DNA of 64,000 nucleotides from Polaribacter irgensii 23-P (GCF_000153225.1 NZ_CH724148.1:562640-626639); one strand, 5' to 3'. Shown: positions 43,198 to 52,571, counted from the stretch's first letter. Program-made: numbers and translations. The notes: generated by a model from the sequence alone, not told the origin.

Positions 43198-45603
43198 TTA
43201 GGCTTCCATAGACATTAAAACCATTTTCAACTCCATGTACGTAATACTTCCATTTACTTTCTCCTTCAGTGCTGTCAAACCTTTTACTGCACCTGCAGTC
43301 TCTATTTCGTCTCGAATTTTCTTGTACCTTTTTAATTCGATCAACTCCAAGATATCAATGTCTCCAGAAGAAATATAATTTGCCAAATGATTCTCAATAG
43401 TGCCAATGGTTAAACTGCGCTCTTTCGCAATGTCCTTTATTGCAAGGCCCGACTTGAACAACTCAAAAGAAACTTGTTTGGTCGGTTTTTTATCTTCTTT
43501 CTTTTGCTCATTGAACTTGTTGATTCCGTTTTCTGAACAATACGCTTCAATCGCTTCTAAAATCTCCTCGCCGTATTTAGTAACCCGCGTTTTTCCCAAT
43601 CCTACGATATTCAACAAGGACGCTTCTGACCTTGGCAACTCATCACATAGGGCGTAGAGTGTTTCCTGGGTAAAAATCTGAAAATGCGGAATTTCCAAAG
43701 ACTTTGAAATACCATCTCTTAGTTCACGTAGTTTTAATGCTAAAATTGGATCACGCTTAGAAGGTAATTGTTTCTTTTTAACAGGTTCCATTTTCTGTAA
43801 AACAGCCTTTGCTCTTACCTGAAGATACGCTTGTACTTTGAAACAATTTGTCATTTTGTGCAAGGTAAATAGCTTTTCTTCTAACTTTTCTTGCAGGGAT
43901 TCAAACTGTTTTGAAAAATCTTTTTGCACTGCTTTATTGTCAGTAGAAAAAGAAATAGCCGCCAAGGGTTTTTGAATATTGTTCTTTGTAATATTTAGAA
44001 AATAAGCAATGGCCTTTGTAAACCGCTCTTGAATCTGAGAGCTGTTTTCCGGCAAAATCGCATCCTCAGAAATCTGTAACAATTGATTTTTAAATCCATT
44101 TGCCACCTTCATAAGGGTTACAACTCCTTCGTCTTTGAGCGTTTGTAAATGCTCAATAACGGCTCCCTTAATACTTGTTTGATTCTTGTAAAAAATATCA
44201 ATTAATCTTATTGTGGGATATAAAAATGGCTGAAAATCAAACAACTCAGAAATTAAGTTCAATTGAAAATCCTTTTCCGATTCATTTAAAATGCGCTCAT
44301 CAGGATGATTTTCTTCCACACCTTCATTAAAAAGGCTCACCGTACTGTCATTAATTATGGCACTGCTTGTAATGGGTGTTTTTAAAACCAAACCTTCTAA
44401 AGAAGTACACCTACTTAGAGCCACATAAGTTTGCCCGTGCGCGAAAGAAGCTTCGGCATCTATAATGGCTCTTTCAAAAGTTAAACCCTGGCTTTTATGA
44501 ATGGTTATTGCCCAAGCCAACCTTAGTGGGATTTGTGTAAAGGCGCCAATCATTTCTTCTTTTATTGCCTTTGTTTCCTCGTTAATAGCATAATTAATAT
44601 TCGACCAGGTTTCTTTTTCTGTAACAATTTCATCCACTTCATCGCCACATTGAACGGAGACAGACTCCTTCGAAATTGCTGTAATAATTCCTATTTTACC
44701 ATTGTAATATCTTTTTTCTGCGGACGAATCATTTTTTATAAACATGACTTGCGCTCCTACTTTCAATTCTAATCTTTCTGCATTTGGAAATGCGTTCTCA
44801 CTAAACTTTCCTGAAATAACTGCATTAAAAAAAACAGGTCTAATTTTAAGTTTATTAAGCTCAGAGTTGTTGATTAAGTTCGCCCTATTGTTGTGCGTGG
44901 TTAAAGTAATATAACCCTCTTCTTTTGCTGGAGAAAAAGAAGGATTGTAGTTCTTATTTAAAATTTTGGCAGAAGTATCGGATAAGGTATTTGTCCTAAT
45001 TTCATTCAAAATCTTAATAAAAACCTCATTTTTCTGACGGTAAATATGTTTCAATTCGATGGAAACAACATTTGCTTCCTCATACGCTTTCGCGCTGAAA
45101 AAATACACGGTATCATAGTGCTGTTGTAACAAACTCCATTCGTTTGGTTTCACCACAGGCGCCAATTGCTGTAAATCTCCAATCATTAAAATTTGTGCGC
45201 CACCAAATACCTTATCTCGGTTTTTATAACGGCGCATTACTTGATCTATTGCATCTAATAAATCTGCACGCACCATACTAATTTCATCAATAATTACTAA
45301 ATCTAGCGACTTAATAATATCGATTTTTGTCTTTGAGAACTTCCGTTGTTGGTTTGTATTTGCAATCTGATTTGGTAATATAGGTCCAAAAGGCATTTGA
45401 AAAAACGAATGGATCGTTACCCCTTTCGCATTAATTGCTGCAACACCTGTGGGCGCAACTATGACCATTCTTTTTAAAGATTCACTTTTAATTTTGTGTA
45501 AAAAAGTAGTTTTACCTGTACCCGCTTTGCCCGTGATAAAAAGATTTCTATCCGTTTTTTCTATAAATTGTAAAGCAAGCTCTAACTCAGGATTAATCGC
45601 CAT
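43198..45603 (-). CDS. PIF1-type helicase with HRDC and C-terminal HTH domains
   Basis: An 801-residue SF1B helicase. The start is the ATG at 45603 (MAINPELELALQFIEKTDR). Walker A is TGKAGTGKTT at 24-33, Walker B is IIDEISMVRADLLDAID, and WAITIHKSQGLTFERA, with VALSRCTSLEGL, is the PIF1/RecD signature. An HRDC domain occupies about 625-700 (LALKLRELRDGISK, ALCDELPRSEASLLNIVGLG), and a RecQ-like helix-turn-helix follows at about 735-790 (LFKSGLAIKDIAKERSLTIG). HRDC and HTH are RecQ-type accessories, so this is a hybrid with probable G-quadruplex or fork-processing roles (inference). Confidence 0.88.
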   Translation of the reverse strand: MAINPELELALQFIEKTDRNLFITGKAGTGKTTFLHKIKSESLKRMVIVAPTGVAAINAKGVTIHSFFQMPFGPILPNQIANTNQQRKFSKTKIDIIKSLDLVIIDEISMVRADLLDAIDQVMRRYKNRDKVFGGAQILMIGDLQQLAPVVKPNEWSLLQQHYDTVYFFSAKAYEEANVVSIELKHIYRQKNEVFIKILNEIRTNTLSDTSAKILNKNYNPSFSPAKEEGYITLTTHNNRANLINNSELNKLKIRPVFFNAVISGKFSENAFPNAERLELKVGAQVMFIKNDSSAEKRYYNGKIGIITAISKESVSVQCGDEVDEIVTEKETWSNINYAINEETKAIKEEMIGAFTQIPLRLAWAITIHKSQGLTFERAIIDAEASFAHGQTYVALSRCTSLEGLVLKTPITSSAIINDSTVSLFNEGVEENHPDERILNESEKDFQLNLISELFDFQPFLYPTIRLIDIFYKNQTSIKGAVIEHLQTLKDEGVVTLMKVANGFKNQLLQISEDAILPENSSQIQERFTKAIAYFLNITKNNIQKPLAAISFSTDNKAVQKDFSKQFESLQEKLEEKLFTLHKMTNCFKVQAYLQVRAKAVLQKMEPVKKKQLPSKRDPILALKLRELRDGISKSLEIPHFQIFTQETLYALCDELPRSEASLLNIVGLGKTRVTKYGEEILEAIEAYCSENGINKFNEQKKEDKKPTKQVSFELFKSGLAIKDIAKERSLTIGTIENHLANYISSGDIDILELIELKRYKKIRDEIETAGAVKGLTALKEKVNGSITYMELKMVLMSMEA

Positions 45604-45700
45604 TTTAACTTTTTGCTGCAAGGTAAACAATCAGAAATAACTTCATAAAAAATAGCGCTAAAAATGAGCAAAATTATAAACGATCTATTTGTTTATGGCA

Positions 45701-45789
45701 TGTCTATAGATGTCCGACGACTGTCATATACATGTCACATCTGTGACCTGTTAACTACATCCCTAAATAAAAGTGAATCCCTATCTTTG
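45701..45789 (+). promoter_or_regulatory. Phased TGTC repeats and -7 box upstream of the XRE-2TM regulator
   Basis: TGTC occurs at 45701, 45711, 45722 and 45733, about one helical turn apart, followed by TGTGAC at 45742; TCACA-TC-TGTGA (45735-45746) is a perfect inverted repeat. TATCTTTG at 45782-45789 is a full -7 match, without a good -33. This reads as an operator for the adjacent XRE regulator. Confidence 0.45.
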
Positions 45790-45813
45790 TCCAATCTATA
45801 ATATGCTAAGTGT

Positions 45814-46272
45814 ATGAAGCCTACAAAAATTAATTTAAGAGATCTTAAAAAAATGAGATTACAGCGCCATTGGTCACAAGAACAGTTAGCGGAAATGAGT
45901 GGATTGAGTATCAGGACTATTCAAAGGATTGAAACTGGAGAAAATGCGGGTTTTGAATCTCTGAAATCTTTAGCGGCTGTTTTTGAAATCAATATTATTG
46001 ATTCTGATAAAAAAAATGAAATAACGCAGATTAGAAAGGAAGAAGCATACATTCAAAATATTAAAGGATTTTATAAACTTCTTGCCATTGCAATTTTAAG
46101 TTTAATCGCTCCAATTATTCTTGCAATTAATGACCCCTCTAATTGGGGAGTCTTTTTCTGGCTGCTCCTTTCTTGGGTTGTAATTGTAGGAATCTACTCT
46201 CTTAATGTTTTTGACTTTTTTGGGAACGAATGGAAACAAAGGTTAATACAAAAGAAATTTAAGAAAAAATGA
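45814..46272 (+). CDS. XRE-family regulator with C-terminal 2TM membrane domain
   Basis: A 152-residue membrane-anchored regulator. Residues 10-62 are a Cro/CI HTH (QRHWSQEQLAEMSGLSIRTI, then QRIETGENAGFESLKSLAAVF). After a linker, two transmembrane helices at about 87-105 and 113-132 and a basic tail (NEWKQRLIQKKFKKK) make the 2TM domain known from Flavobacteriia. The regulator would therefore act from the inner membrane. The upstream phased TGTC repeats may be its operator. Confidence 0.88.
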   Translation: MKPTKINLRDLKKMRLQRHWSQEQLAEMSGLSIRTIQRIETGENAGFESLKSLAAVFEINIIDSDKKNEITQIRKEEAYIQNIKGFYKLLAIAILSLIAPIILAINDPSNWGVFFWLLLSWVVIVGIYSLNVFDFFGNEWKQRLIQKKFKKK

Positions 46273-46605
46273 CAAAAGGTCTGCATGTTTAGATCCCTAG
46301 AAACAAAATTCTGATTTAAACTGCAATCAAACTTTGATCAAACTTTACATTTATTCGACCCTATCACAATAATTGCTTCTATTTATTTGCTTCTGTAAAT
46401 TTTATTCCACAAAAAAAAACGACTCATCATTGGTATGTGTTTTTTATTACAAAATTTATTTTTGCATTGGGCTAAAGAATATTTAAATTTTGAAGTTTCG
46501 TCTCTCTAGAGCGAATATCCTTTATTATTTATGCTGAAAAAAAGCACTGTAATTCGGAATTTTATAAATAATTACGGCTTCTGTAGTATCAAATATTTAC
46601 TGGTC
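46273..46605. other. Gene-free region between convergent genes
   Basis: No credible gene. It contains a short direct repeat, ATCAAACTTTG followed by ATCAAACTTTA, near 46326-46347. No strong terminator hairpin for either flanking gene was found. An open frame of 41 codons near 46529 overlaps the SDR gene's end and was rejected. Confidence 0.4.
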
Positions 46606-47415
46606 TTAATTATTCTTACGCCCTGTAAAATGCTCCATTGTTTTGTAAATACCTAAAACCTTGCCTGCAAACCAGTCAAACACATTAACAGACATAAAAC
46701 CTTGTCCTATTCTTGTAAGTCTATATATATATCCCGGAATCGTTACCATTCTTTTCTTTTGCTCCATCGCTTTAATAATTATGAGTGCAGCAGTTTCAGG
46801 TTCAAGAATCGGTATTTTCGATTTCACGCCATCAAACATTCCTGTATTAATGTAATACGGCATTATGGTGGTAACATGAATGTTCTTTTTTAGCAATTTC
46901 ATTTCCAAACGCAAACTGTCAGACCAACCAATTACCGACCATTTACTTGCAGCGTACACCGTCATTTTAGGGTTTGAAATTAAACCTCCAGAAGAAGCAA
47001 TATTGCAAATATGACCAAAGTTTTGATCGAGCATATCACTCAAAAATTCTTTGGTGACCTGCATTGGAGCATTGGCATTAATAGCCATTGTTTTTGAGAT
47101 ATCTAATGTGGTATGTTCATGGAAATATTTCCCCGCAACAATACCTGCGTTGTTAACAAGCACATCAACTACACCAATTTCTTGTTTTACTTTTTTAGCA
47201 GTTTCTTGAATTTGATTGATCTCAGAAACATCCACGACAAAACCAACAATCATCCCTTTGCTAGATAATTCTAAAATAGTTTCATCAATCTTTAATTTAT
47301 TGATATCCCAAAGTAACACTTTCGCTCCTCGTTCTAATAGCAAGCGGGCCATAATTTTACCAATCCCAGATGCGCCGCCTGTAATTAAAACTGTTTTACC
47401 TTTCATTTGTTGCAT
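46606..47415 (-). CDS. Short-chain dehydrogenase/reductase
   Basis: A 269-residue classical SDR. The cofactor loop is TGGASGIG at 12-19, NNAG lies near residue 87, and the catalytic Tyr/Lys are in YAASK near 154-158, with an upstream Ser (ASSGGL). An Asp after the second strand (LLWDINK) favours NAD(H). The C-terminal 60 residues extend beyond the core (RKNN end, GYIYRLTRIGQG), a feature of SDRs acting on hydrophobic substrates. Substrate unknown. The start could also be the ATG three codons later. Confidence 0.88.
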   Translation of the reverse strand: MQQMKGKTVLITGGASGIGKIMARLLLERGAKVLLWDINKLKIDETILELSSKGMIVGFVVDVSEINQIQETAKKVKQEIGVVDVLVNNAGIVAGKYFHEHTTLDISKTMAINANAPMQVTKEFLSDMLDQNFGHICNIASSGGLISNPKMTVYAASKWSVIGWSDSLRLEMKLLKKNIHVTTIMPYYINTGMFDGVKSKIPILEPETAALIIIKAMEQKKRMVTIPGYIYRLTRIGQGFMSVNVFDWFAGKVLGIYKTMEHFTGRKNN

Positions 47416-48177
47416 GCTGCAAAATTTTAATTGTAATTACCATGAATATAAAATTAATGCCTTTAAAGCTTTTTAACGATAACATTTTTTATCACTTTGA
47501 TAAGCTCTATTTGAATACTATTTTTTTTACGACTAAAAAGGGCTGCACTGATGTTTAAATAAAAGGCAATTAAAAGTTTTCAAACTCGCTGGAAAACACG
47601 CCGAAAACTAGCAGTTAAATTATGATATTGCACTCGTGGAGTTTGCGGATACATCGCTTGAATTCTGACCTTGAATATACAAAAATAATCTTCTGCAATG
47701 CCGCTGCCTAACTTTTCACCAAACCTCAACTTAGTATCGCCATTTTGTACCATTTTAAATGGCAGCACTAAAACCTCAGTATGCTTTATAGACTGAATTG
47801 AATCATTGAAGGAATTCCTTTTAAAAACGCTGAGAATTTATGGCAACAGTTTTCTCTGCGACAAGTGAAAAGTTTTTTTCTCTTCGTTATTTCGTATAAA
47901 AAGCACCTTCTTACAAGTGGTTTATTTAGAGCAAAGCATTGCATTTTTCTTAAATACTTTTACTTGTAACATTGATGAATAGTAGTCCCATTCTTCATAG
48001 CTAATCTCAAGATCGTTAGAAACAACCTGTTGTCTATTTATAAATTGTTTGCTCATTGTATGCCTCCTAATTTACAGTGCACCCATTCTTCTGAGTGCTC
48101 ATTTAATAGCGATATCGTCTGATGCGTATCAGCGAAATTCTTTTTTTGAAATCTCAGAAACAAACCTTACAATCAAA
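47416..48177. other. Sparse 760-bp region with one SD-led small ORF
   Basis: The only gene candidate I support is the 44-codon frame at 47922-48056. A 62-codon GTG-started frame at 47580-47768 (minus) has a protein-like sequence (MVQNGDTKLRFGEKLGSGIA near its start) but no promoter, no family and no upstream ATG; it may be a decayed element. The rest shows nothing recognisable. Confidence 0.4.
47922..48056 (-). CDS. 44-residue small ORF with a perfect Shine-Dalgarno sequence
   Basis: ATG at 48056 is preceded by AGGAGG with a 6-nt spacer (GGAGGCATACAATG), a perfect Shine-Dalgarno, which is exceptional in Bacteroidota, whose ribosomes hide the anti-SD. The protein starts MSKQFINRQQVVSNDLEISY, has an acidic/aromatic centre (EEWDYYSSM) and a basic end (KVFKKNAMLCSK), and uses ordinary codons. 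No signal peptide or family recognised. An 11-residue upstream frame (48067-48102, MSTQKNGCTVN) ends at a TAG that overlaps the Shine-Dalgarno, so re-initiation or coupling is possible. It lies beyond the odhB terminator. Confidence 0.5.
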   Translation of the reverse strand: MSKQFINRQQVVSNDLEISYEEWDYYSSMLQVKVFKKNAMLCSK

Positions 48178-48209
48178 ACAAAAAAATCCCAAGCACAAAG
48201 CTCGGGATT
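48178..48209 (-). terminator. Terminator after odhB
   Basis: Stem AATCCC / GGGATT extended by AGC / GCT across one mismatch, loop ACAAA, followed on the minus strand by a T-run (plus-strand A at 48178-48186). Confidence 0.85.
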
Positions 48210-48266
48210 TCATTATCTAAAAAGTATTATTTCTTAACGCTAATATTTCACTATTGCTCTAGGAAA

Positions 48267-49496
48267 CTACATTTCTAATGCTTTTGTAGGATTGTTGTCC
48301 ATCAAGAATTCCAAAGGATTTTCTAAGGCTTCTTTCACTGCAACTAAAAAGCCAACAGACTCTCTACCATCTACTATTCTGTGATCATAAGAAAGTGCAA
48401 CATACATGATTGGTTGGATTACAACACCACCATTCACTGCCATTGGCCGATTTACAATATTGTGCATTCCCAAAATTCCACTTTGAGGAGGATTTATAAT
48501 AGGTGTAGACAACATCGATCCGAAAACACCTCCATTGGTAATTGTAAAGGTTCCCCCTGTCATTTCATCAATTGTGATTTGCCCGTCTCTCGCTCTAATT
48601 GCCAAACGCTTCACTTCAGACTCTACGCCTCTAAAAGAAAGGTTTTCGGCATTTCTAACTACAGGAACCATCAATCCTTTTGGTCCAGAAACAGCAATCG
48701 AAATATCTTGAAAATCTTGCCTTATTTGAAAGTCTCCGTCAATCATAGAATTCACATCAGGATACATTTTTAAAGCTCTAACCACTGCGAGAGTAAAGAA
48801 AGACATAAATCCTAATCCCACTCCATGTCTTGCTTTAAAAGCTTCTTTATATTCTGTTCGCAAATCGAATATAGGCTGCATATTTACCTCATTAAAGGTA
48901 GTTAACATGGCTGTTTCATTCTTTACAGCAACCAAACGCTCTGCTACTTTTCTACGCAACATCGACATTTTCTTGCGCTCTGTTCCACGAGTTCCATTTG
49001 CAGGCTGTGTTCCCATAGAAGGCACTGCTTTCACTGCATCCTCTTTGGTAATTCGTCCATCTTTTCCTGTGCCTTTTACCGCTGTGGTTTCCATTCCTTT
49101 TTCTGCTAAAACTTTTTTAGCAGCGGGTGAAGCCGTTCCTGTTGCATAGGTTGCTGCGGGTGCAGCAGGAGCAGTAGGTGCAACTTTAGGAGCTTCCACT
49201 TTCTTTTCTACTTTTGTTTCTTCGGCTTTTGCGGGTGCATCACCTGACGGTTTTGCAGCACTTGTGTCAATTAAACACACTACGGATCCTACTTGCACAG
49301 CATCGCCTTCTTCGGCTTTTAAAGTGATAATCCCACTTTCTTCTGCAGGCAACTCTAAAGTTGCCTTATCAGAATCTACTTCTGCAATTGGTTGATCTTT
49401 TTCAACGTAATCTCCGTCTTCAACTAACCAGGCTGCAATTTCTACTTCTGTAATTGATTCTCCCGGAGAAGGAACTTTCATTTCTAAAACACTCAT
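48267..49496 (-). CDS. odhB: Dihydrolipoyl succinyltransferase, 2-oxoglutarate dehydrogenase E2
   Basis: A 409-residue E2 subunit. One lipoyl domain (1-78) with the lipoylated lysine K44 ([12 protein letters not shown]), an Ala/Pro/Lys-rich linker, a peripheral E3-binding domain at about 122-157 ([25 protein letters not shown]), and a catalytic domain with H372 and D376 in [12 protein letters not shown]. The single lipoyl domain and VDSDKA context fit the succinyl type. It is downstream of sucA with a 185-nt spacer, which holds a repeat remnant. Confidence 0.95.
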   Translation of the reverse strand: MSVLEMKVPSPGESITEVEIAAWLVEDGDYVEKDQPIAEVDSDKATLELPAEESGIITLKAEEGDAVQVGSVVCLIDTSAAKPSGDAPAKAEETKVEKKVEAPKVAPTAPAAPAATYATGTASPAAKKVLAEKGMETTAVKGTGKDGRITKEDAVKAVPSMGTQPANGTRGTERKKMSMLRRKVAERLVAVKNETAMLTTFNEVNMQPIFDLRTEYKEAFKARHGVGLGFMSFFTLAVVRALKMYPDVNSMIDGDFQIRQDFQDISIAVSGPKGLMVPVVRNAENLSFRGVESEVKRLAIRARDGQITIDEMTGGTFTITNGGVFGSMLSTPIINPPQSGILGMHNIVNRPMAVNGGVVIQPIMYVALSYDHRIVDGRESVGFLVAVKEALENPLEFLMDNNPTKALEM

Positions 49497-49599
49497 GGTT
49501 TCTTATTTTGCTAATACTGAATTAATACAGCATTGAATTACTTTACTCTTTATTTTTTGTGCGTTTTAACAGGCTTTCCACGGTATCTTTTTTACTTTG

Positions 49600-49650
49600 T
49601 TCTCGATACAAATTTGTTCATTCTTCACAAATCTACTCAAACTAATAGCA
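49600..49650. repeat. Fragment of the 166-bp inverted-repeat element
   Basis: TTCTCGATACAA at 49600-49611 equals the 12-nt terminal repeat of the array at 35.1-36.0 kb, and about 25 nt further on CTACTCAAACTAATAGC resembles the inner stem arm (ACTCGAACTGACA). The other end and the internal hairpins are missing. A degenerate, half-size relative between sucA and odhB. Confidence 0.55.
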
Positions 49651-49681
49651 AAAAAGGATGTCATTTCAATCCTTAACGCGC

Positions 49682-52417
49682 TTACTCATTATCATTAAAG
49701 ACGCTATCAATAACTGCTTTGTGACGCTTTTTGAAACGTGTACTTGATCCTGCTGCTGGCACTGCATAATATTTACGCGAACACACCTTTAGTTTCACCA
49801 AATCAAAACGCTCTAACATAAAACTCCAAGCTCCCATATTTCTTGGCTCTTCCTGTGCCCAAACATAATTTTCTACATTAGGGTATCGATCTATTACCTT
49901 CTGAATTTTGTCTAAATGTAGTGGAAATAATTGCTCTATTCGCACCAATGCAACATCTTCTCTCTCTAAAATCTCCCTTTCTTCTAAGAGGTCATAATAG
50001 AATTTACCCATACAAAAAACAAGTTTCTTTATCTTTTCAGGTGCTAGTGTATCATCGATTACTTCTTGAAATTCACCAGTAGCTAAATCTTCTACAGAAC
50101 TCATTACTTTTGTATGGCGTAATAAGCTTTTTGGTGTAAATATTATTAAAGGTTTTCTATAATCTCGTTTCATCTGTCTACGCAGCAAATGATACAAATT
50201 CGCCGGAGTTGTACAATTCGCGAGTGTCATATTGTCTATGGCGCACAATTGCAAATACCGTTCTATTCTTGCCGATGAATGCTCAGAACCCTGACCTTCA
50301 TAACCATGTGGTAACAAAATCACAATTCCATTTTGCAACTTCCATTTATCCTCTGCAGCAGAAATATATTGATCAAACATAATCTGAGCTCCGTTTGAAA
50401 AATCTCCAAATTGTGCTTCCCATATGGTAAGCGTATTCGGATTTGCCATCGCATATCCATAATCAAAACCCAACACGCCATATTCTGACAACAAAGAATT
50501 ATACACATACATCTCCCCTTTACTGCTGGGATTTGTATTTAACAAATTAATTCTTTCTTCTGTAACTTCATCGCGCAACACAGCATGCCTGTGAGAGAAA
50601 GTTCCCCGCTCAACATCCTGTCCAGAAATACGAATATCAAACCCTTCTTCCATTAAAGTTCCATACGCTAAATTCTCAGCCATTCCCCAATCTAATTTAT
50701 TGGTTTCAAACACCATTTTAGCCCTTCCCTGTAATATGCGTTCTACTTTTCTTAAAAACTTAAGCCCTTCAGGAACTGTAGAAAGTATTTTAGCAATATG
50801 TTTTATTTGTGCTACTTTATACGTGGTGTCCACAGGCTCTAGCATGCTCGGCAAATGCTCTCTATCAAAAGCCTCCCAAGTAGATGGCATGAATTCTTTT
50901 ACCTTCGAAGTTTTATCCTCTTTAGACAAGTCGAATTCTTTTTCCAACATATTTTTGAATTCAGAAGTAATTTCTGTTAAATAATTTTCATCAATACTTC
51001 CCTCTTTTAGCAATCTTTCCGCATAAATATCTTTTACGTTCTGATGCTTTGCAATTGCTTTGTATAGTTTAGGCTGCGTAAAACGAGGCTCATCTCCTTC
51101 ATTATGGCCATATTTTCGATATCCTAATAGATCTATAAAAATATCTGATTCGAACTTCATACGAAATGCCAAGGCCATTTGCATGGCATGACAAACGGCT
51201 TCTGTATCATCTGCGTTCACATGCAATACAGGCGACAGTGTTACTTTACCAACATCTGTACAGTACGTACTTGATCGGGCATCTAAATAGTTTGTGGTAA
51301 AACCAATCTGATTGTTTACAACAATATGAATCGTCCCCCCAGTTTTATAACCATTGAGTTTTGCCATCTGAACGATTTCATAGGCAATTCCTTGACCTGC
51401 AATAGCGGCGTCTCCATGGATTATTATAGATAGAATCTTACTGGAATCGCCTTTGTATTTTCGATCTATTTTTGCTCTTGTAATTCCTCCTGCAACTGCT
51501 GCCACCGTTTCTAAGTGAGACGGATTAGGAACCAAGTTCATCTTAATTTTTTTCCCATTTCGGAACGTCTTACTTAGCGTTAAACCGAGGTGGTATTTCA
51601 CATCTCCATCAATATTTTCGTCTTCAAAGTCCTTGCCTTCAAACTCGCTAAATAAATCTCGCACAGGTTTTTTGAAAATATTAACCAAAGCATTCAAACG
51701 TCCTCTATGAGCCATTGCCAATACACACTCTTCCACTCCATACGTTTCTGCTGCTTCTCTTAAAAGAACACTAATCCCAGGAATTAAAGCTTCTCCACCC
51801 TCCAATGAAAAACGTTTCTGACCAACATATTTTGTTTGCAAAAAGCTCTCAAACGTTACTGCCTGATTTAATTTAGAAAGGATGTATTTTTTTGCATCTG
51901 TAGAGTAATTTGGATGGTTGTCATTTTCATTCAATCGACTTTGCCACCACTTTAATTTCTCTGGATTTCGCATGTACATATACTCGACTCCAATAGAGTC
52001 GCAATAAATACTTTTTAAGTGATTTATAATCACAGAGAGCTTTACCTTTCCTAATCCAATAACATCTCCTGCCGAAAATTCTTTATTCAAATCTTCATCT
52101 GTTAATCCAAAATTCGAAATTTCTAATGTCGGTTGGTATTGCCTTCTTTCTCTAACAGGGTTTGTCTCTGTGAATAAATGGCCACGTGTTCTGTACCCAT
52201 TTATCAGATCGACTACTAGAAATTCTTTTTTTACTTCTTGAGGAATTTCTGTAGAAACTGTGTCTTCTGTTAAAGTATAATCTTCATTTGCGAGATCATA
52301 GCCCTGAAAGAAACTCCTCCAACTTGGCTCAACTCCATCTGGGTTGCTTAAGTATTGATCGTATAAATCTGCTATAAAACCTGTATGTGCTCCGTTTAAG
52401 AACGAAAATTTATCCAT
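49682..52417 (-). CDS. sucA: 2-oxoglutarate dehydrogenase E1 component
   Basis: A 911-residue thiamine-diphosphate E1 subunit that decarboxylates 2-oxoglutarate and passes succinyl to OdhB. N-terminal helix with FLNGAHTGFIADLYDQY, then VVDLINGYRTRGH. The ThDP/Mg site contains GDAAIAGQGIAYE and NNQIGFTT; CVLAMAHRGRLNALVN and LGYRKYGHNEGDEPRFTQP are characteristic. The C-terminal half holds the transketolase-like pyrimidine domain (FSHRHAVLRDE). Length is that of typical bacterial E1o. Confidence 0.97.
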   Translation of the reverse strand: MDKFSFLNGAHTGFIADLYDQYLSNPDGVEPSWRSFFQGYDLANEDYTLTEDTVSTEIPQEVKKEFLVVDLINGYRTRGHLFTETNPVRERRQYQPTLEISNFGLTDEDLNKEFSAGDVIGLGKVKLSVIINHLKSIYCDSIGVEYMYMRNPEKLKWWQSRLNENDNHPNYSTDAKKYILSKLNQAVTFESFLQTKYVGQKRFSLEGGEALIPGISVLLREAAETYGVEECVLAMAHRGRLNALVNIFKKPVRDLFSEFEGKDFEDENIDGDVKYHLGLTLSKTFRNGKKIKMNLVPNPSHLETVAAVAGGITRAKIDRKYKGDSSKILSIIIHGDAAIAGQGIAYEIVQMAKLNGYKTGGTIHIVVNNQIGFTTNYLDARSSTYCTDVGKVTLSPVLHVNADDTEAVCHAMQMALAFRMKFESDIFIDLLGYRKYGHNEGDEPRFTQPKLYKAIAKHQNVKDIYAERLLKEGSIDENYLTEITSEFKNMLEKEFDLSKEDKTSKVKEFMPSTWEAFDREHLPSMLEPVDTTYKVAQIKHIAKILSTVPEGLKFLRKVERILQGRAKMVFETNKLDWGMAENLAYGTLMEEGFDIRISGQDVERGTFSHRHAVLRDEVTEERINLLNTNPSSKGEMYVYNSLLSEYGVLGFDYGYAMANPNTLTIWEAQFGDFSNGAQIMFDQYISAAEDKWKLQNGIVILLPHGYEGQGSEHSSARIERYLQLCAIDNMTLANCTTPANLYHLLRRQMKRDYRKPLIIFTPKSLLRHTKVMSSVEDLATGEFQEVIDDTLAPEKIKKLVFCMGKFYYDLLEEREILEREDVALVRIEQLFPLHLDKIQKVIDRYPNVENYVWAQEEPRNMGAWSFMLERFDLVKLKVCSRKYYAVPAAGSSTRFKKRHKAVIDSVFNDNE

Positions 52418-52540
52418 ATAATAGTTTGTGCTTTTGCGAAAAGCATATTATGGGAACAAAAATACAAAAATTTGGAATTTTAAGTAGAATTTATTTTTAT
52501 TATATTAAAGTGAAAAATAATAATATTTTTTACAAAAATA

Positions 52541-52571
52541 GTTGGTGATATTATAAAAAAATCTATATTTG
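52541..52571 (+). promoter_or_regulatory. Promoter of the tRNA cluster
   Basis: GTTG (52541-52544), 19 nt, TATATTTG (52564-52571): a full -7 match and 3 of 4 bases at -33, 30 nt before tRNA-Asn. Confidence 0.65.

Noticed and set aside
46326..46347. Two tandem 11-nt repeats (ATCAAACTTTG/A)
   Set aside because: Only two copies in an AT-rich spacer; not enough to call an element.
46529..46654. 41-codon plus-strand frame with a hydrophobic stretch
   Set aside because: It overlaps the 3' end of the SDR gene and has no promoter or start signal.
48049..48237. Plus-strand frame of 62 codons near odhB
   Set aside because: It runs antisense through the small SD-led ORF and the odhB terminator and has no plausible start.
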